From Paulinella micropora (lineage: Eukaryota; Cercozoa; Imbricatea; Euglyphida; Paulinellidae), in NCBI GenBank assembly GCA_019918135.1, contig WBZZ01000144.1, forward strand, positions 110,001 to 174,000: DNA of 64,000 nt, in the 5' to 3' direction. The notes below the pieces were generated by a model, which searched no databases, had not been told where the DNA came from, and saw nothing but the letters and a program-made list of their open reading frames with translations. Of the stretch, positions 1-10,154 are shown in pieces (the first letter of the stretch is position 1; every line of letters begins with the position of its first letter). Both the position numbers and the translations under genes were made by a program.

Positions 1-194
1 ACAACCGTGGCAACAACAATAACAACAATAGTTATTAATACGACAGCAACTTCAAACTATCCTGATCTTTATATTAAATTATACTGGTCTAACAGCTTTT
101 AAGCCTACTTTTATGACTTTGCCTCCGGGGGGACAGTGTTCTTGCTGCTGCACTTGTGGACAACTGTATACTTAGCATCGCCTTTGCTCTGCTC

Positions 195-455
195 TTCTTC
201 TTCTTCTTCTTCTTCTTCTTCTTCTTTCGTCTTCTTCTTCTTCTCTTCTTCTTCTGCTTCTTCAATGCTTCGAGGCTTCTTCTTCTTCTTCTTCTTCTCC
301 TTCTTCTTCTTCTTCTTCTTCTTCTTCTTCTTCTTCTTCTTCTTCTTCTTCTTCTTCTTCTTCTTCAAGGCTTCAAGGCTTCTTCTTCTTCTTCTTCTTC
401 TTCTTCTTCTTCTTCTTCTTCTTCTTCTTCTTCTTCTTCTTCTTCCTTTAGATAG
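195..455. repeat. (TTC)n / (GAA)n microsatellite
   Basis: An almost pure TTC trinucleotide tract, interrupted by a few short unique islands (around 232-285 and 366-383). Open frames across it only encode homopolymer-like Phe/Leu/Ser or Lys/Glu runs, so they are not genes. It lies outside the viral block and looks like ordinary eukaryotic simple-sequence DNA. Confidence 0.95.
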
Positions 456-1050
456 TTAATTGCGTTTACCGTTAGTATTAATAATTGCTTTCAGGAGTGG
501 GAAAGTATTTTATTAGTATACTGACTCTGAGTAGGATAACCGTAGTTCAGAGTAACTTCTAGTCAGTAAGTGTAACGGACGTAACGGACTTTATTCAGTT
601 GCATCCAGAATTAGACAATAATCATTGTGTAATAGTTACAGTTACGACTGCGCATTTTTATTCAGTTTCGTTACAGTTACTGCCTCTTAGTTCAGTGTCA
701 ATTCTGCTATTCTCAGCCGTGACTTGCTGATTAAAGTGTATCGATTGGGCATCGCGGCTTCTGACGGAGTCTCTCAGCAAACAGAAGTGTATTAAGATAC
801 TAGATTCAAGTTCGTGAGTGACAGGATAATTACCTAACTTTCAATCAACGGTTATGAGAGTAGATGATAACCCGGAACTCGGCAAGAATTTTATCAAATT
901 CTCGCCTCTTCTAGGTTGTTGCAGCCCCTCCTATTAATTATAAATACAAAGAAACAAAAACAGACAAATAGCCTTCTACATCATACTTATAGAAAACATA
1001 TGACATATTTTCATTTATCATTTAAAGAATTACAAGTGTCATAATATAGA
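456..1050. other. Non-coding flank and left edge of the viral block
   Basis: No supported gene. Base composition turns strongly AT-rich near 925-940, which I take as the approximate left edge of the composite viral block. I could not find a convincing terminal inverted repeat partner for this edge near 29,860-29,960; only vague A-rich similarity is visible. Confidence 0.4.
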
Positions 1051-1611
1051 ATGAGTGAGAGAACAATCAGAAAAGTTTCAAAAGGCGGAATATGTATTCA
1101 AAAAAACGAAATCGTTATAAGGTGGAGAGAAAATGGCGAACAAAAAAGAAAAATAAGTTACATTGGAAAAAAGAGGTCAAAGGAAGAAGCAGAAAAGCAA
1201 GCAAGGGAGTTTTACGAAAAGGAAGTATTATCAAAATACGAAGAAGATAATAAAAATACTGATTACAAACAATTAGCGAAGCAAAAGAAGTCAGAATGGA
1301 CAAAAGAAAAGAGTAAAGAAAAATATACATGTGTCTATGGAAAGACGATAGGAATATATGGCAAATACACACATGAAAAAACTCAGTTTCATATAGATTT
1401 TTTGGCGGAGAAAGAAGAGGTTATGATAGGTGGTCATAAAGTAATTCGCATAGCATATAGAAACGATGACATAGAAAGATATTATGAAAATAAAAAACAA
1501 ATAATTAATTTTATTTTAAACAAATATTATTTATGTATATATACAAAGATTTTGAAAATCTTTGAGCAAAAAGGTTTTGTGAAATTTTTTCTAAAAGTTT
1601 CTATAATATGA
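1051..1611 (+). CDS. AP2/Arm-like putative DNA-binding early protein (copy A)
   Basis: 186 residues. The N-terminal ~70 residues carry the pattern WRENG, then IGKKRSKEEAEKQA, then a KYEE end, which is repeated in the protein at 29,520-29,828 on the other arm. The layout (short strands followed by one helix rich in K/E) resembles AP2 or integrase Arm-type DNA-binding domains, but I assign this only by look. The C-terminal part (from about residue 85) is not recognised and its AT-rich tail may be read past a lost stop. The ATG follows a TATA-like stretch (ataatatag) by a few bases, as in other genes here. It overlaps the next gene by 4 bp. A regulatory role for early transcription or integration is inference. 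Confidence 0.5.
   Translation: MSERTIRKVSKGGICIQKNEIVIRWRENGEQKRKISYIGKKRSKEEAEKQAREFYEKEVLSKYEEDNKNTDYKQLAKQKKSEWTKEKSKEKYTCVYGKTIGIYGKYTHEKTQFHIDFLAEKEEVMIGGHKVIRIAYRNDDIERYYENKKQIINFILNKYYLCIYTKILKIFEQKGFVKFFLKVSII
1544..1564. promoter_or_regulatory. AT-rich perfect palindrome upstream of the HIRAN gene
   Basis: A 21-base palindrome with 10-base arms (CAAAGATTTT / AAAATCTTTG around one G) lies 44 bases before the HIRAN start codon. The same AAAGATT...AATCTTT arms recur immediately upstream of genes starting at 5,656 and 12,502, which suggests a shared operator or promoter element. Confidence 0.45.
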
Positions 1612-1940
1612 CAACGACGAGAGTTGTGGGTGTTTCACTTGAAGGGCGACAGGATAATATTGTATATCTCAGAAGAAGTAGTGAAAAAGTTTTTATTCAA
1701 CACGAACCAGAAAATAAATTTGATAAAAATGCGATAAAGGTTGAAACAGAAAGTGGAAAACAACTTGGATATATTAATAAGCAACTAGCAGAGGCTCAAA
1801 CAGAAAGTGGAAAACAACTTGGATATATTAATAAGCAACTAGCAGAGGCTCTAAAGTTTAAAGGAAGAAAACAAGTTCAATATTTAATCTATGGAGGAGG
1901 ATTAGGGAAACATTCTGGAATAGAAATTACTATCCCTTAA
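1608..1940 (+). CDS. HIRAN-domain protein with internal duplication
   Basis: 110 residues. It matches the HIRAN family pattern: a first strand TRVVGVSLEGRQ, then HEPENKFDKNAIKVE (the conserved E-P-x-N-x-x-D-x-N-A-I block), then GKQLGYINKQLAEAL. HIRAN domains bind DNA 3' ends or damaged DNA and accompany helicases or nucleases; here it is a stand-alone early gene next to the polymerase. A 54-bp exact in-frame tandem duplication repeats the GYINKQLAEA strand-helix once, so the domain is 18 residues longer than usual. It starts at an ATG preceded by ctataat. Confidence 0.75.
   Translation: MTTTRVVGVSLEGRQDNIVYLRRSSEKVFIQHEPENKFDKNAIKVETESGKQLGYINKQLAEAQTESGKQLGYINKQLAEALKFKGRKQVQYLIYGGGLGKHSGIEITIP
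1744..1850 (+). repeat. Exact 54-bp tandem duplication inside the HIRAN gene
   Basis: Bases 1,744-1,796 are repeated at 1,798-1,850 with a period of 54, keeping the frame. No mismatch is visible between copies, so the duplication is recent compared with the general decay of the block. Confidence 0.9.
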
Positions 1941-2038
1941 TAATTAATTTTATATATATTAAAGAATATTTTACTATTTACATACAAGCGATTTGAAAAA
2001 TCGTGTTATGGCAAAATCTCAAGCGATTTTTATATACT

Positions 2039-2260
2039 ATGGGTAGAAAACCGATATACAAAACACCAGAAGAGAAAAAGGAAGCCTTAAGGAGAAAGGC
2101 GAGACAATTTATACAAAAAGATCCAGAAAGACATAGGCAGAAGTCCATGGAGTATTACAACCAAAATAAAGCAATAATAGCGGAAAGAAGAAAGAAAAAA
2201 AGAGATGAAGTAAAGCAAGCATTACTTAAGTTGAAAAGAATGGAGGAGGCATTGAAATAA
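2039..2260 (+). CDS. Small basic Lys/Arg-rich protein
   Basis: 73 residues from the ATG at 2,039, chosen because it follows the TATA-like tttttatatact by the usual few bases; an upstream non-ATG extension is possible. The protein is a charged helix-forming chain (MGRKPIYKTPEEKK, then QNKAIIAERRKKKRDE). Similar small proteins, with a Y-Y-x-x-N-x-x-x-I core followed by basic residues, occur at 60,554-60,724 and inside both TIRs of the 45-62 kb element. It could be a nucleic-acid-binding or histone-like accessory protein; function unknown. Confidence 0.55.
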   Translation: MGRKPIYKTPEEKKEALRRKARQFIQKDPERHRQKSMEYYNQNKAIIAERRKKKRDEVKQALLKLKRMEEALK

Positions 2261-2358
2261 ATTACTATTTAAATATAAGATATTATTATATTTATATGTA
2301 ACAGATAATTTTGTTATTATTTTTTATTATTTTTATAACCGCATTGATATAAAAAAGT

Positions 2359-5259
2359 ATGCCACCACCTTTACCGCCCAGACCGACGAAGGAAAATGTA
2401 GAACTAGCGAAGGCAAGGGCGAACTTAAGGGAAACTAAGACAAGGGAAGGGAAGAAGCGTGAGGTAAAACTTGTATAACTAAGACCGATAAAAAACAGAG
2501 GTATAAATGGATATACATACCCTTTCAAAGACCTTGACATTAACTTCTATGATATGGATGCGATTGAAATATCAATTATGAGAGCAGTTAAGGATGCCAA
2601 AAATAGAGGTCTGACAAACGAAGCAAGTCTTCATGTTAAGTTTGGTTATATAACAGATGTTGATGATAGTAAGTTTTACAAGTGGAAAACTTTTAACATA
2701 GTCAAATTAAAAGATATAAATGATTTGTTTTGTGATATATATCTATACAACCAACAAAATCTTGAAGCCAGTGTGAATGGATATGAAAGAATTATTCAAC
2801 ATATAACTATTCAAATTATCCAAGAAGACGGAGGCGGTTGTAATGATACAGGAACAGATAAGAAACATAAAACACCCGAAGGAATTCATATTAATCCAAG
2901 CAGCAAAGATAATGATTGTTTCTTTCATGTCGTTAAAAACATACTAAATTTACCAATGAAAGGTAAATCAAAACTCAGTAAAAAAAAGTATGTAATGACA
3001 TTAGAAGTGAATTCAACCTTGAACATAATTCATATATACCATTTTCAATAGGATATGAGATATTGAAAAAATATTGTATTAAAGGTAAGTATTTTGAATT
3101 AACTGATGCTTCGACAAAGCAGACTTTGCGGAACTTTGACGACCCTTTAATAACCGCGGATGTGCTTTGTTATCTACTCAAAGGACATTATATAAGTTTC
3201 ATAAAAAGAAACAAAAATAAGTGTCCAGATTGTTATAAAGAATATTACAATAATCATAAATGTAATAATAAAAGAATTTCTTATGTAAGAGCGAAACTCA
3301 GAAAGAAAGAAAATCAAGTGAGGTCTTTATTAACTACTTTTGAAGAGGCTAAGTATAATAATCAAGATGAAGTATTTCATTATGACTTAGAGACTTTTAC
3401 AAATGAATACGAATTACACACACCATACATAGCGGGCTATACCATTTCGGATATCGGCTTTAAATATGTAGCAGGCGATGAATGTATTCCTAAATTACTT
3501 GATATAATTTTTGAATATGCGGATGATTTGTCAAAAAGGAAACCAAAAGCGACATTATATGTTAATGCTTTTAACGGAAGTAAGTTTGACCACTACTACT
3601 TACAAAAAGAATTTATCAAAAGAAGAATAAAAAATGTGACCCTTATGAATAATGGTGCTATTATCTCATCAGAATATAAAAATATAGAATTCTGGGACTT
3701 ATGTAAGCATACTGAGGGAAGTCTAAAAAAGAACCTTGAAACACTGGGATGTAATGTGTTAAAAGGAGACTTTGACTACGACAATGCGAAACGATGGGAA
3801 GAGATGGACGACAAAACAAAAAACGAATGTTTAACATACTTCGAAAAGATGTTATGGGACTAAAGGAACTACACGACACACTAAACAATCAAATATATAA
3901 AGAACATAGAACTAACTTAACTGCTTATATATCTACTTCGTCTCTTACTTGGAATTTATGGGAAAAGAAGATAGATGGTAAATATGTTATTCAACTACCA
4001 AATTCAAAACAAGAAAAAGATTTTAGAAGGGCTGTATATGGTGCTAGAACTTATCCAAGCAAAAGACGATTTATTTCAGAGCAATATCAAAAATACGTGA
4101 ATGGCGAAATCGGCTTTGATGAAGTTGCAGATTATCTTATTGATGCGGATGTAGTCTCACTTTATCCAACGGCAATGCTTGGACTATTTATGACTGGCGA
4201 AATAAAGGGATGTGAAGGAGAAATGAAAGGCAAACTCAGGATATATAATGTTGATTACATATCTCCAAAAAATATATAACATCCGCGGGTTCCGTATAGA
4301 GATAGTAAAGTGGGAGTTAAGAGATATGAAAGACCAATGGCTAACTTCAATAGATATTGAAGATGCTACCAAGTCAAAATCAATCGTGGATATTACACTG
4401 AAGAAGCTGAACCAGTATTTAAAGAATATATTTTGGACTTATTCAAGAAAAAACAAAATTCAAAGAAAGGAACACCGCAGTATTTATTAGCAAAATTACT
4501 TATGAATGCTTTATATGGAAAGACAATTCAAAGACTAATTAATTCTGTAAGTAAATACATAACAAAAAATTACGAGTATTGCAAATTCTGGGCTACACGT
4601 GATAACCGATATTGAAAAGTTTGAAGAGGCTGATGGTGAGTTATGGTTAATCAGTGGTATTCCAAGAGATGAGCAAGAAAAAGAAGAAAGAATTACAAAA
4701 CTAACTCACTACGGAGCATTTATCCTAGCATACAGCAGACGAATTATGTATAAGTATATGACCGAAGCCAACCCAGACAACGACACAGACCGAGACTATT
4801 ATTATAGACAGCAATCAAAGCCACGTAAGAAGCATTGAACGGATAAAGAGATTTAGAGATAAAGCAATCGGCAGAATGGATGATGACCATGGAACAGATT
4901 GTAAAATAATAAGGGGAATATGGGTAGCACCAAAATTATATATGTTGGAGTATGTAAAAAAAGATGAGGAAAAAGGTAAAACTCATTTCCACTTTAGAGG
5001 AAAAGGTTTGGATTTGAAAAAATTAAATCCAACCGGTTATGAATTAATGGATAAGGGTGAAAGTTTAACTAATACCAGAGACTTTATAATGAAGAAAATA
5101 CATACTAGCAGAAACAGCAAACAACAACATATTGAACACTTTAGCATACAACATCAAAAGAATGTTGTAAAAGTAGTTTATAAAACAAGATGGTGCGGAC
5201 GTGAATTTTATACAGATAAGTATCCCTTACGGATATCAAATCAAGTCTTAAAATTTTAA
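2359..5259 (+). pseudogene. Protein-primed family B DNA polymerase (lineage A), broken
   Basis: A pPolB relic split over at least seven reading frames. The start at 2,359 opens a Pro-rich leader that is in frame with the rest but closed by a TAA at 2,476. Visible landmarks in order: ExoI (HYDLETF, near 3,380), ExoII (NGSKFDHYY, near 3,570), ExoIII (Y-x3-D split by a frameshift near 3,850), palm motif A (DVVSLYPTAM, near 4,150), motif B (AKLLMNALYGKT, near 4,490), a damaged motif C (near 4,800) and the KxY-type APKLYMLEY (near 4,930). There is no sign of the HWHGC insertion found in the PolB at 25,198-29,188, so the two polymerases come from different lineages. The frame changes rule out a functional product. 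Confidence 0.8.
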
Positions 5260-5280
5260 TAAATATCAAATATTAAATAA

Positions 5281-5323
5281 TTAATTTTTTTCCATAAAAT
5301 TTTTTACCAATCTATATAGACTA
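5281..5323 (+). promoter_or_regulatory. Conserved promoter block before the ExoX-C-like gene (A)
   Basis: A T-rich run, then ccataaaattttttacca, then tctatatagac, ends directly at the ATG. The same string, with very few changes, stands before the homologous gene on the opposite arm (25,047-25,090, - strand). Preservation of a non-coding stretch while the coding sequence decayed points to a promoter. Confidence 0.55.
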
Positions 5324-5611
5324 ATGACCACCCTCACCAGACTATCTGAAAAATTTGGACGACTTTCAATTGAGAAGAATAAGGAATTCTTTTTAGTAAG
5401 AGATGTCCAACAGATGATTGATGAAGAAATTAAGGCAATTGAAAAAAGTAGAGAAGGAAAGCCAACCGATGTTTTTCCGTTTGGCAAATACAAAGGAAAA
5501 AAATTCAAGATGTTGCTAGCATTGACAAACCATATCTTGAATGGGTTATGAAACAGCCATGGTTTGATAAATTTTACAGACATTAAAAGTGAAGTAAAGA
5601 AATATTTACAA
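5324..5611 (+). pseudogene. ExoX C-terminal-like / DUF3820-like small protein (A), frameshifted
   Basis: The intact part reads to the motif FPFGKYKGKKF, the hallmark of the small DUF3820 / exodeoxyribonuclease X C-terminal-like fold. Two indels (near 5,505 and 5,570) break the rest, which in the intact homologue at 24,756-25,046 continues to a YLEWVMKQPWF block. The role in such viruses is unknown; a link to nucleic-acid processing is suggested only by the family name. Confidence 0.65.
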
Positions 5612-5627
5612 TAAAATTATTTTGCTA

Positions 5628-5648
5628 AAAGATTTTTTTTTAATCTTT
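5628..5648. promoter_or_regulatory. AAAGATT / AATCTTT palindrome before a start codon
   Basis: Seven-base arms AAAGATT and AATCTTT around a T-run, followed by gtatatc and the ATG at 5,656. Same arms as at 1,544-1,564 and 12,510-12,528. Confidence 0.45.
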
Positions 5649-5655
5649 GTATATC

Positions 5656-6076
5656 ATGACTGACAAGACTACTTGAATGAAATTGAAAAATGGAACATTG
5701 ATAGCGAAATAAAAAAGCCCACGATTAAATGGACTAAACCTGACATTGTTTCTTTCTATGAACAATACAAGCCGAGGGATGACAACGTGAAAGTAGTTAT
5801 TCCATTGGAAAAGTGTTGGTTGACTCCAACGTAGTTGAAGATGCGTCCTTTGGACAGCAAGAGCCAAGCACACCATTTACGGCGACTGATTTAAAAGAGA
5901 CTGGAATTACCGAAATAAAAGCGAATGTAGGTGAAGAAATAGAAACAAAGAAAGCACCTTGTAAAGAGTGTAAGAAAAAAAATGAATTATCAGTTTCAAT
6001 TGATGATGATAAATTCTGCGATGTGGTATGTGTGCTTTCATTTCTGATTTGTAGTAGCCTGTGGTGTTATAGTTAG
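5656..6076 (+). pseudogene. Conserved 'KETGITEIKANVGE' protein (A), frameshifted
   Basis: Homologue of the intact 139-residue protein at 24,311-24,730. Shared blocks are LNEIEKWN, KWTKPDIVSFYEQYKPRDD, and the strikingly constant DLKETGITEIKANVGEE. Frameshifts sit right after the first codons (near 5,673) and near 5,820. The 3' end runs into the end of the convergent fibre gene. A longer protein in the 45-62 kb element (56,731-57,302) carries the same N-terminal module. Function unknown. Confidence 0.7.
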
Positions 6077-7229
6077 CCTTTCGCTTGGCAACATATCGTC
6101 TAAATCATAATCATTAAAATCTATGCTTTGAGCATCATTCGTATTAACAAATACAACGGCAATAGTATTTCCACCCCAATAGTTGCGGTAGTATCAAATG
6201 AAACCAGACTTGTATTAGTATTGTTTTCAGCATAGACTGCACCAGTAAGGGTAGCACTTTTTATTACTTTAATGATTACACCAGATTTACCATCTGTATT
6301 TAAGATATTTAGTCATCTAGGATAAACTATACTATAATTAGCAATGGTGTTTCCAATAATATTAGTATTATTTCTCATAGTAAAAGCATGAGTTGCCACA
6401 TTCGTCGCATTTGTTGTTCTTTCATAAATAAATGGAATACCTCTTATGATTTCAGTTCCTTCAATGAAGCACCCAACACTGGCAATTCTAAGGTTTTGGA
6501 TTTGTGGATTAGCACCAACGGATAACGAAGCCAAGAATGGTAAAGTAGTATTATTACGAGATGTAGCAGTTTTGCTGTTAGCATATCGTATAGCATGGAC
6601 TAGTTGAAATAACCCCGTGTTTGGATTTTCAATATAAAATGATATCTGACCGAAACCTAAGTATTGATATTTAATCTGAAATACATTACCCTTACTGAAA
6701 TCAATGGCTGGTAAGTAATCTGTTCCATCTGCTTTATCTACATTCCATTGACTTTGTTTAACCTCGGTAATGACAGTGGAGTTGTTTAATTGGTATATTT
6801 TCATTACACCATTTTCTCTTAAGCAGAAAAATCCGTCCGTTAAGAAGGAATCACCAATACCTACATAAGATGAATATCCGCCTGCTTCATTTGTATTCCA
6901 CAAAGCAGTAAAACTGACACATACACCCATACCAGCACGATATTTAATTTTCTTTTTTGTTTCAATGAATAATCTTGAATCTCCAACTGCCTGTGTTGTT
7001 AGATATGCCATAGCACTCTTTTGCTCTAATGTAGCATTAGTAGTGCTTGTGTTCCACTTAGAAGTATTTACATTATACATAAATGTTTTTTGTATAATCG
7101 GTGTGTATTGTGATGTTTCTATTCGCCAAATGCTGTTTTTTCAACATTAGTCTCAAGAAACCCATCATGCCCGACTTTGACATTCACAAACTTTCCGTCG
7201 GGATTTTGTGCGACCACATTTCTCTGGTG
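6038..7229 (-). pseudogene. Fibre / receptor-binding-like virion protein (A), broken
   Basis: Member of a fibre-like family present four times in this window. N-terminal block (7,110-7,229): FVNVKVGHDGFLETN then TAFGE. Central block (6,313-7,080): IKYRAGMGVCVSFTALW, VDKADG, DFSKGNVFQIKYQYLGFGQ, SFYIENPNTG, VHAIRYAN. A degraded C-terminal beta-rich part reaches 6,038. Stops separate the three parts and no ATG is left at the expected N-terminus. It lies directly downstream of MCP A, as expected of a structural gene, and converges on the early arm. A receptor-binding role is inferred from beta-rich look, position and the S74 domain of a relative. Confidence 0.6.
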
Positions 7230-7290
7230 GGAAATTGTAGGTCTATATTATCAAAAAAATAAATTAACTATCAAAATTAATAATTACCTC

Positions 7291-8778
7291 TTAATTAATT
7301 GTAATCATATTCGCCTTAACCTGAACCTCCCGCTGAGTGATTGCCACAGTGTAATGGTTGTAGGCAGCAGTCGCAGTGTTCGCAATAAACTCCCATCGTC
7401 GCTCAGTATCAAGGCTTAAACCACTGATTTCATTTTGATCCTTGCTCCATAGCGGGCGGGTATTATCCCGAGTATCCACCCAGAACCAGTTGTATTTATA
7501 CACATCGCTATTCAACAAGGCAGAACCCTCAATCTTTGGTTTCAGGTACATATAGTCTTCTTCAGTTGCACAGTCAATGTTGAAATCTTGCTGGCGGGCG
7601 CCGTCTAGAGTAGTGTAAAAATTGACAACTTTAACGGCGGCACGGTTATCGTTGTCATAAGCTGTGTTCTTCCTTTCTTCGGTGTTAAAAACAGAGTGAT
7701 AAATCTTCTTCAAACGGCGACCGTGGCCTCTGTCAAATCGCATAATAATATTTTGGGATGAGCTTGAGGGTGTGGTATTCTTGTAAACATATGGATAATC
7801 AATATTGAAGCTCATACCTTCGGGGCTAGCAATCTTCTGTTGAATTGATTGAATAACATCGGGGTTCGTTTCAACCGCAAGAAACAAAGCAAGATTAGTG
7901 ACATCAGCAGATATAGCCCTAGGCATGGTAGCATTTAGTGTGGCAAGATAAGCAGTGCTAATACAAGTAGCCGCACCATTAGTCACCGTATAACCGGTTC
8001 TGTCAGTAGCACCCCACACAATCCGCATAGTCAAAATTTCTGGAAACATAATAGTCTTATCAAGTGCGAAAATAGTGTTAATAATCATACCCAAAGGAAT
8101 TTTAACATTAATGGTCAAAGCAGCATTAGCTCCACTTCCCACAAGATACTTCGCCTCGTTGTAATTAACATTTACGGCGGATAGTGCTCCAACTCCAGTC
8201 GTCAAAGCAGCATCATCATGACGACGAGCAGAAATCACGGGCTCACGCAATAGACCCTGAGTAGAGGCAGCAACATCGTTATTAGCATCAGCCGCCGCAC
8301 GAAAGGCTGTTCTAGTTGCTTCAACAGCACTAATGTTAATCAATCCGTTAGCATTACACTTTTGGAGCATATAACCATATCCACTAGCATCCCCGTGGTT
8401 AGGAAGGTCTAGGAAATCCTTCAAGCTCATTTCTGGTTTCCACAGCATCTTAGTTACCATTCTGAGATGGTTAAGGTCGCACAGATAAACGCCGCTACGG
8501 GTCTGAAGTTGTATCTGGCTAATTTGTGAAAGGCAGTCCATAAAAATTCTAGTATAAGTGTTGGCAGGAGCCGCTCTCATAGTATAAGTAAAACTCAAAT
8601 AAGACCGAGCGAGATTAAAAGGTCGGCTAATAAGGTCAAAGCTTTGTTCTTGTCCACCAGCAGTGGTGACTTCAAATGTTCCAGAACCCTCAAGAGGGGC
8701 GAGCTTATTCAAACGATAAGAAGCACTGATGTAGTCAGTTTTAGAAAAGTCCAATTCGCCTCCGTGTTGTGTGGGCAT
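7291..8778 (-). CDS. MCP: Major capsid protein (module A), intact
   Basis: 495 residues, no break. The start MPTQHGGELDFSKTDYISA is almost the same as in the MCP of module B, and most of the chain aligns with it (LISRPFNLARS, QIQLQTRSGVYLCDLN, FDIDYPYVYKNT-type block, WSKDQNEISGL, RRWEF). Length near 500, beta-rich composition and the protease-penton-MCP gene order support a double-jelly-roll capsid protein of the polinton-like/adintovirus type, forming the pseudo-hexagonal capsomers. I do not see sequence motifs that prove the fold. It is remarkable that this gene is open while the flanking penton and fibre are broken. Confidence 0.8.
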   Translation of the reverse strand: MPTQHGGELDFSKTDYISASYRLNKLAPLEGSGTFEVTTAGGQEQSFDLISRPFNLARSYLSFTYTMRAAPANTYTRIFMDCLSQISQIQLQTRSGVYLCDLNHLRMVTKMLWKPEMSLKDFLDLPNHGDASGYGYMLQKCNANGLINISAVEATRTAFRAAADANNDVAASTQGLLREPVISARRHDDAALTTGVGALSAVNVNYNEAKYLVGSGANAALTINVKIPLGMIINTIFALDKTIMFPEILTMRIVWGATDRTGYTVTNGAATCISTAYLATLNATMPRAISADVTNLALFLAVETNPDVIQSIQQKIASPEGMSFNIDYPYVYKNTTPSSSSQNIIMRFDRGHGRRLKKIYHSVFNTEERKNTAYDNDNRAAVKVVNFYTTLDGARQQDFNIDCATEEDYMYLKPKIEGSALLNSDVYKYNWFWVDTRDNTRPLWSKDQNEISGLSLDTERRWEFIANTATAAYNHYTVAITQREVQVKANMITIN

Positions 8779-8873
8779 TTTGTTTTCAGGTTTTTTTGGA
8801 AGTTGTGAAAATTAACTAATTCACCAGAATATATTTATAGAAAAAAAAATAATTCCAAAATTAAATTAATTAC

Positions 8874-9592
8874 CTACCTCACCTTTAACAAATTAAAAAA
8901 TGATGTGAATAAATTAAAATAATTAGTCTCTCTGTAAATAAACAATGTCATAACGATACCCAAACCATTAAGATTTATAGCCTGATCGTTTTCGTCTGTA
9001 AGTAAGCTGTGTATATTTCTTGTAGCACATGATTATCTCCTTCACCAACTAAGTCCGATTGAAGGTATAAAGTCTTTTCGTTAGTTAGAATAATCACATT
9101 CGGCGATTTAATAAAATCATTAGCGAAGAAATATGTTTAATTTCTATCAAAACCCATAACCTCGTGAATACGGGTATCTGTATCGAATATAAACCGTGGT
9201 TGAATTCCTTTATTTTCTGACACACTGAATGTTAATTTACCATCTTCTGGTTCTATGTTTGTATTATTACTGGATACCACATAAGTATAATTATTTGGGC
9301 TGTCTGCGGTTAGCACCTCCGACAACTTATTTTTTAGATTGTTCATTGTGTAGTTTCCCTCAGGTATCGTAATTAAAGCCTCATTCCCGTCTTCGGATAA
9401 TGTAAAAGTATTACATGGTGAAGCCACAGAGTAATACGATTTCGGCACATAAATATGAAGAATTTTACAATGTGTGGGATTGTCTAGTCCCTTCATATTG
9501 ACTTCGTGTGTAAAGTCGCTGTCTGTTCCCGTTATTCTATTTTTACTATTTATGTAATACATACCCGAACTTCTTCCTCCCTTGTAATCCAT
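8874..9592 (-). pseudogene. Penton / minor capsid protein (module A), broken
   Basis: Starts MDYKGGRSSGMYYINSKNR and keeps GTDSDFTHEVNMKGLDNPTH, IYVPKSYYSV and EGNYTMNNL, typical of the single-jelly-roll minor capsid (penton) of these viruses. A TAA interrupts it at 9,137-9,139; beyond it the sequence continues to a conserved end (NLNGLGIVMTLLIYRETNYF, stop at 8,874). Compared with module B about 35 residues are missing near 9,030. The ATG follows atatatca. Confidence 0.7.
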
Positions 9593-9599
9593 TGATATA

Positions 9600-10113
9600 T
9601 TATGCGAATAATATTTGGATATCTGATATATCAAAATATAAACTATTAATGTACTTTATATGTTTGTTTCTCCTGTAATGTCTTTCTCTCCCTTGCATTA
9701 CATATGTTCCGCCACAAGGACAATAATGTGTTTTAAGTATTTCTTCTCTGTCTCTAGCATATTTCATTTTTAAATATTCTTTAATTTCATTAATATGCTC
9801 TTGTCTATATTCTTCGTTAGTGCGACCTGCTATTTGCTTATTTACACACTCTTTATGGTTCCGTATATGTTCTCCTTCTTTTTTCAATAAACTTTCCCTA
9901 TCATAGCATGGGTATGTTTCCAATAATTCTATGTAAGCATCTTCGTATTTTAATATCTCATATGATGTATACCCGTTTTATTTTTTTGTTCTTGTAATCA
10001 TTCCTATGCTTAGCAATTCTCTGAGCCAATGATTGAGTTGTCGAACCGATATAAATTTTGTCTGTCTGGTGAGAGCGAAGAGCATAAATTTTTCCTTGCT
10101 TGTAGTCCGGCAT
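9600..10113 (-). pseudogene. GIY-YIG endonuclease-like protein, frameshifted
   Basis: From the ATG at 10,113: GKIYALRSHQTDKIYIGSTT (GIY-YIG core in the form KIYAL...KIYIGST), then SLAQRIAKH with the catalytic Arg position. The frame is lost near 9,930-9,960. The C-terminal part has a small Cys pair (HYCPCGG) and a basic tail (RERHYRRNKH). The gene sits between protease and penton in module A only; module B has no gene there, so this looks like a homing-type insertion between two structural genes. Confidence 0.7.
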
Positions 10114-10154
10114 ATTCTTTTATATTCTTTTTATTCTTTTATTTAATACATAAT

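Noticed and set aside
111..459. Long open frames over the TTC tract on both strands
   Set aside because: Pure trinucleotide repeat; encoded homopolymers are artefacts of the repeat.
2860..2960. OTU-like or other enzyme signature around DNDCFFHVV
   Set aside because: It matches the position of the DNLCLARAI block in the other PolB N-terminal region, so it is part of the polymerase.
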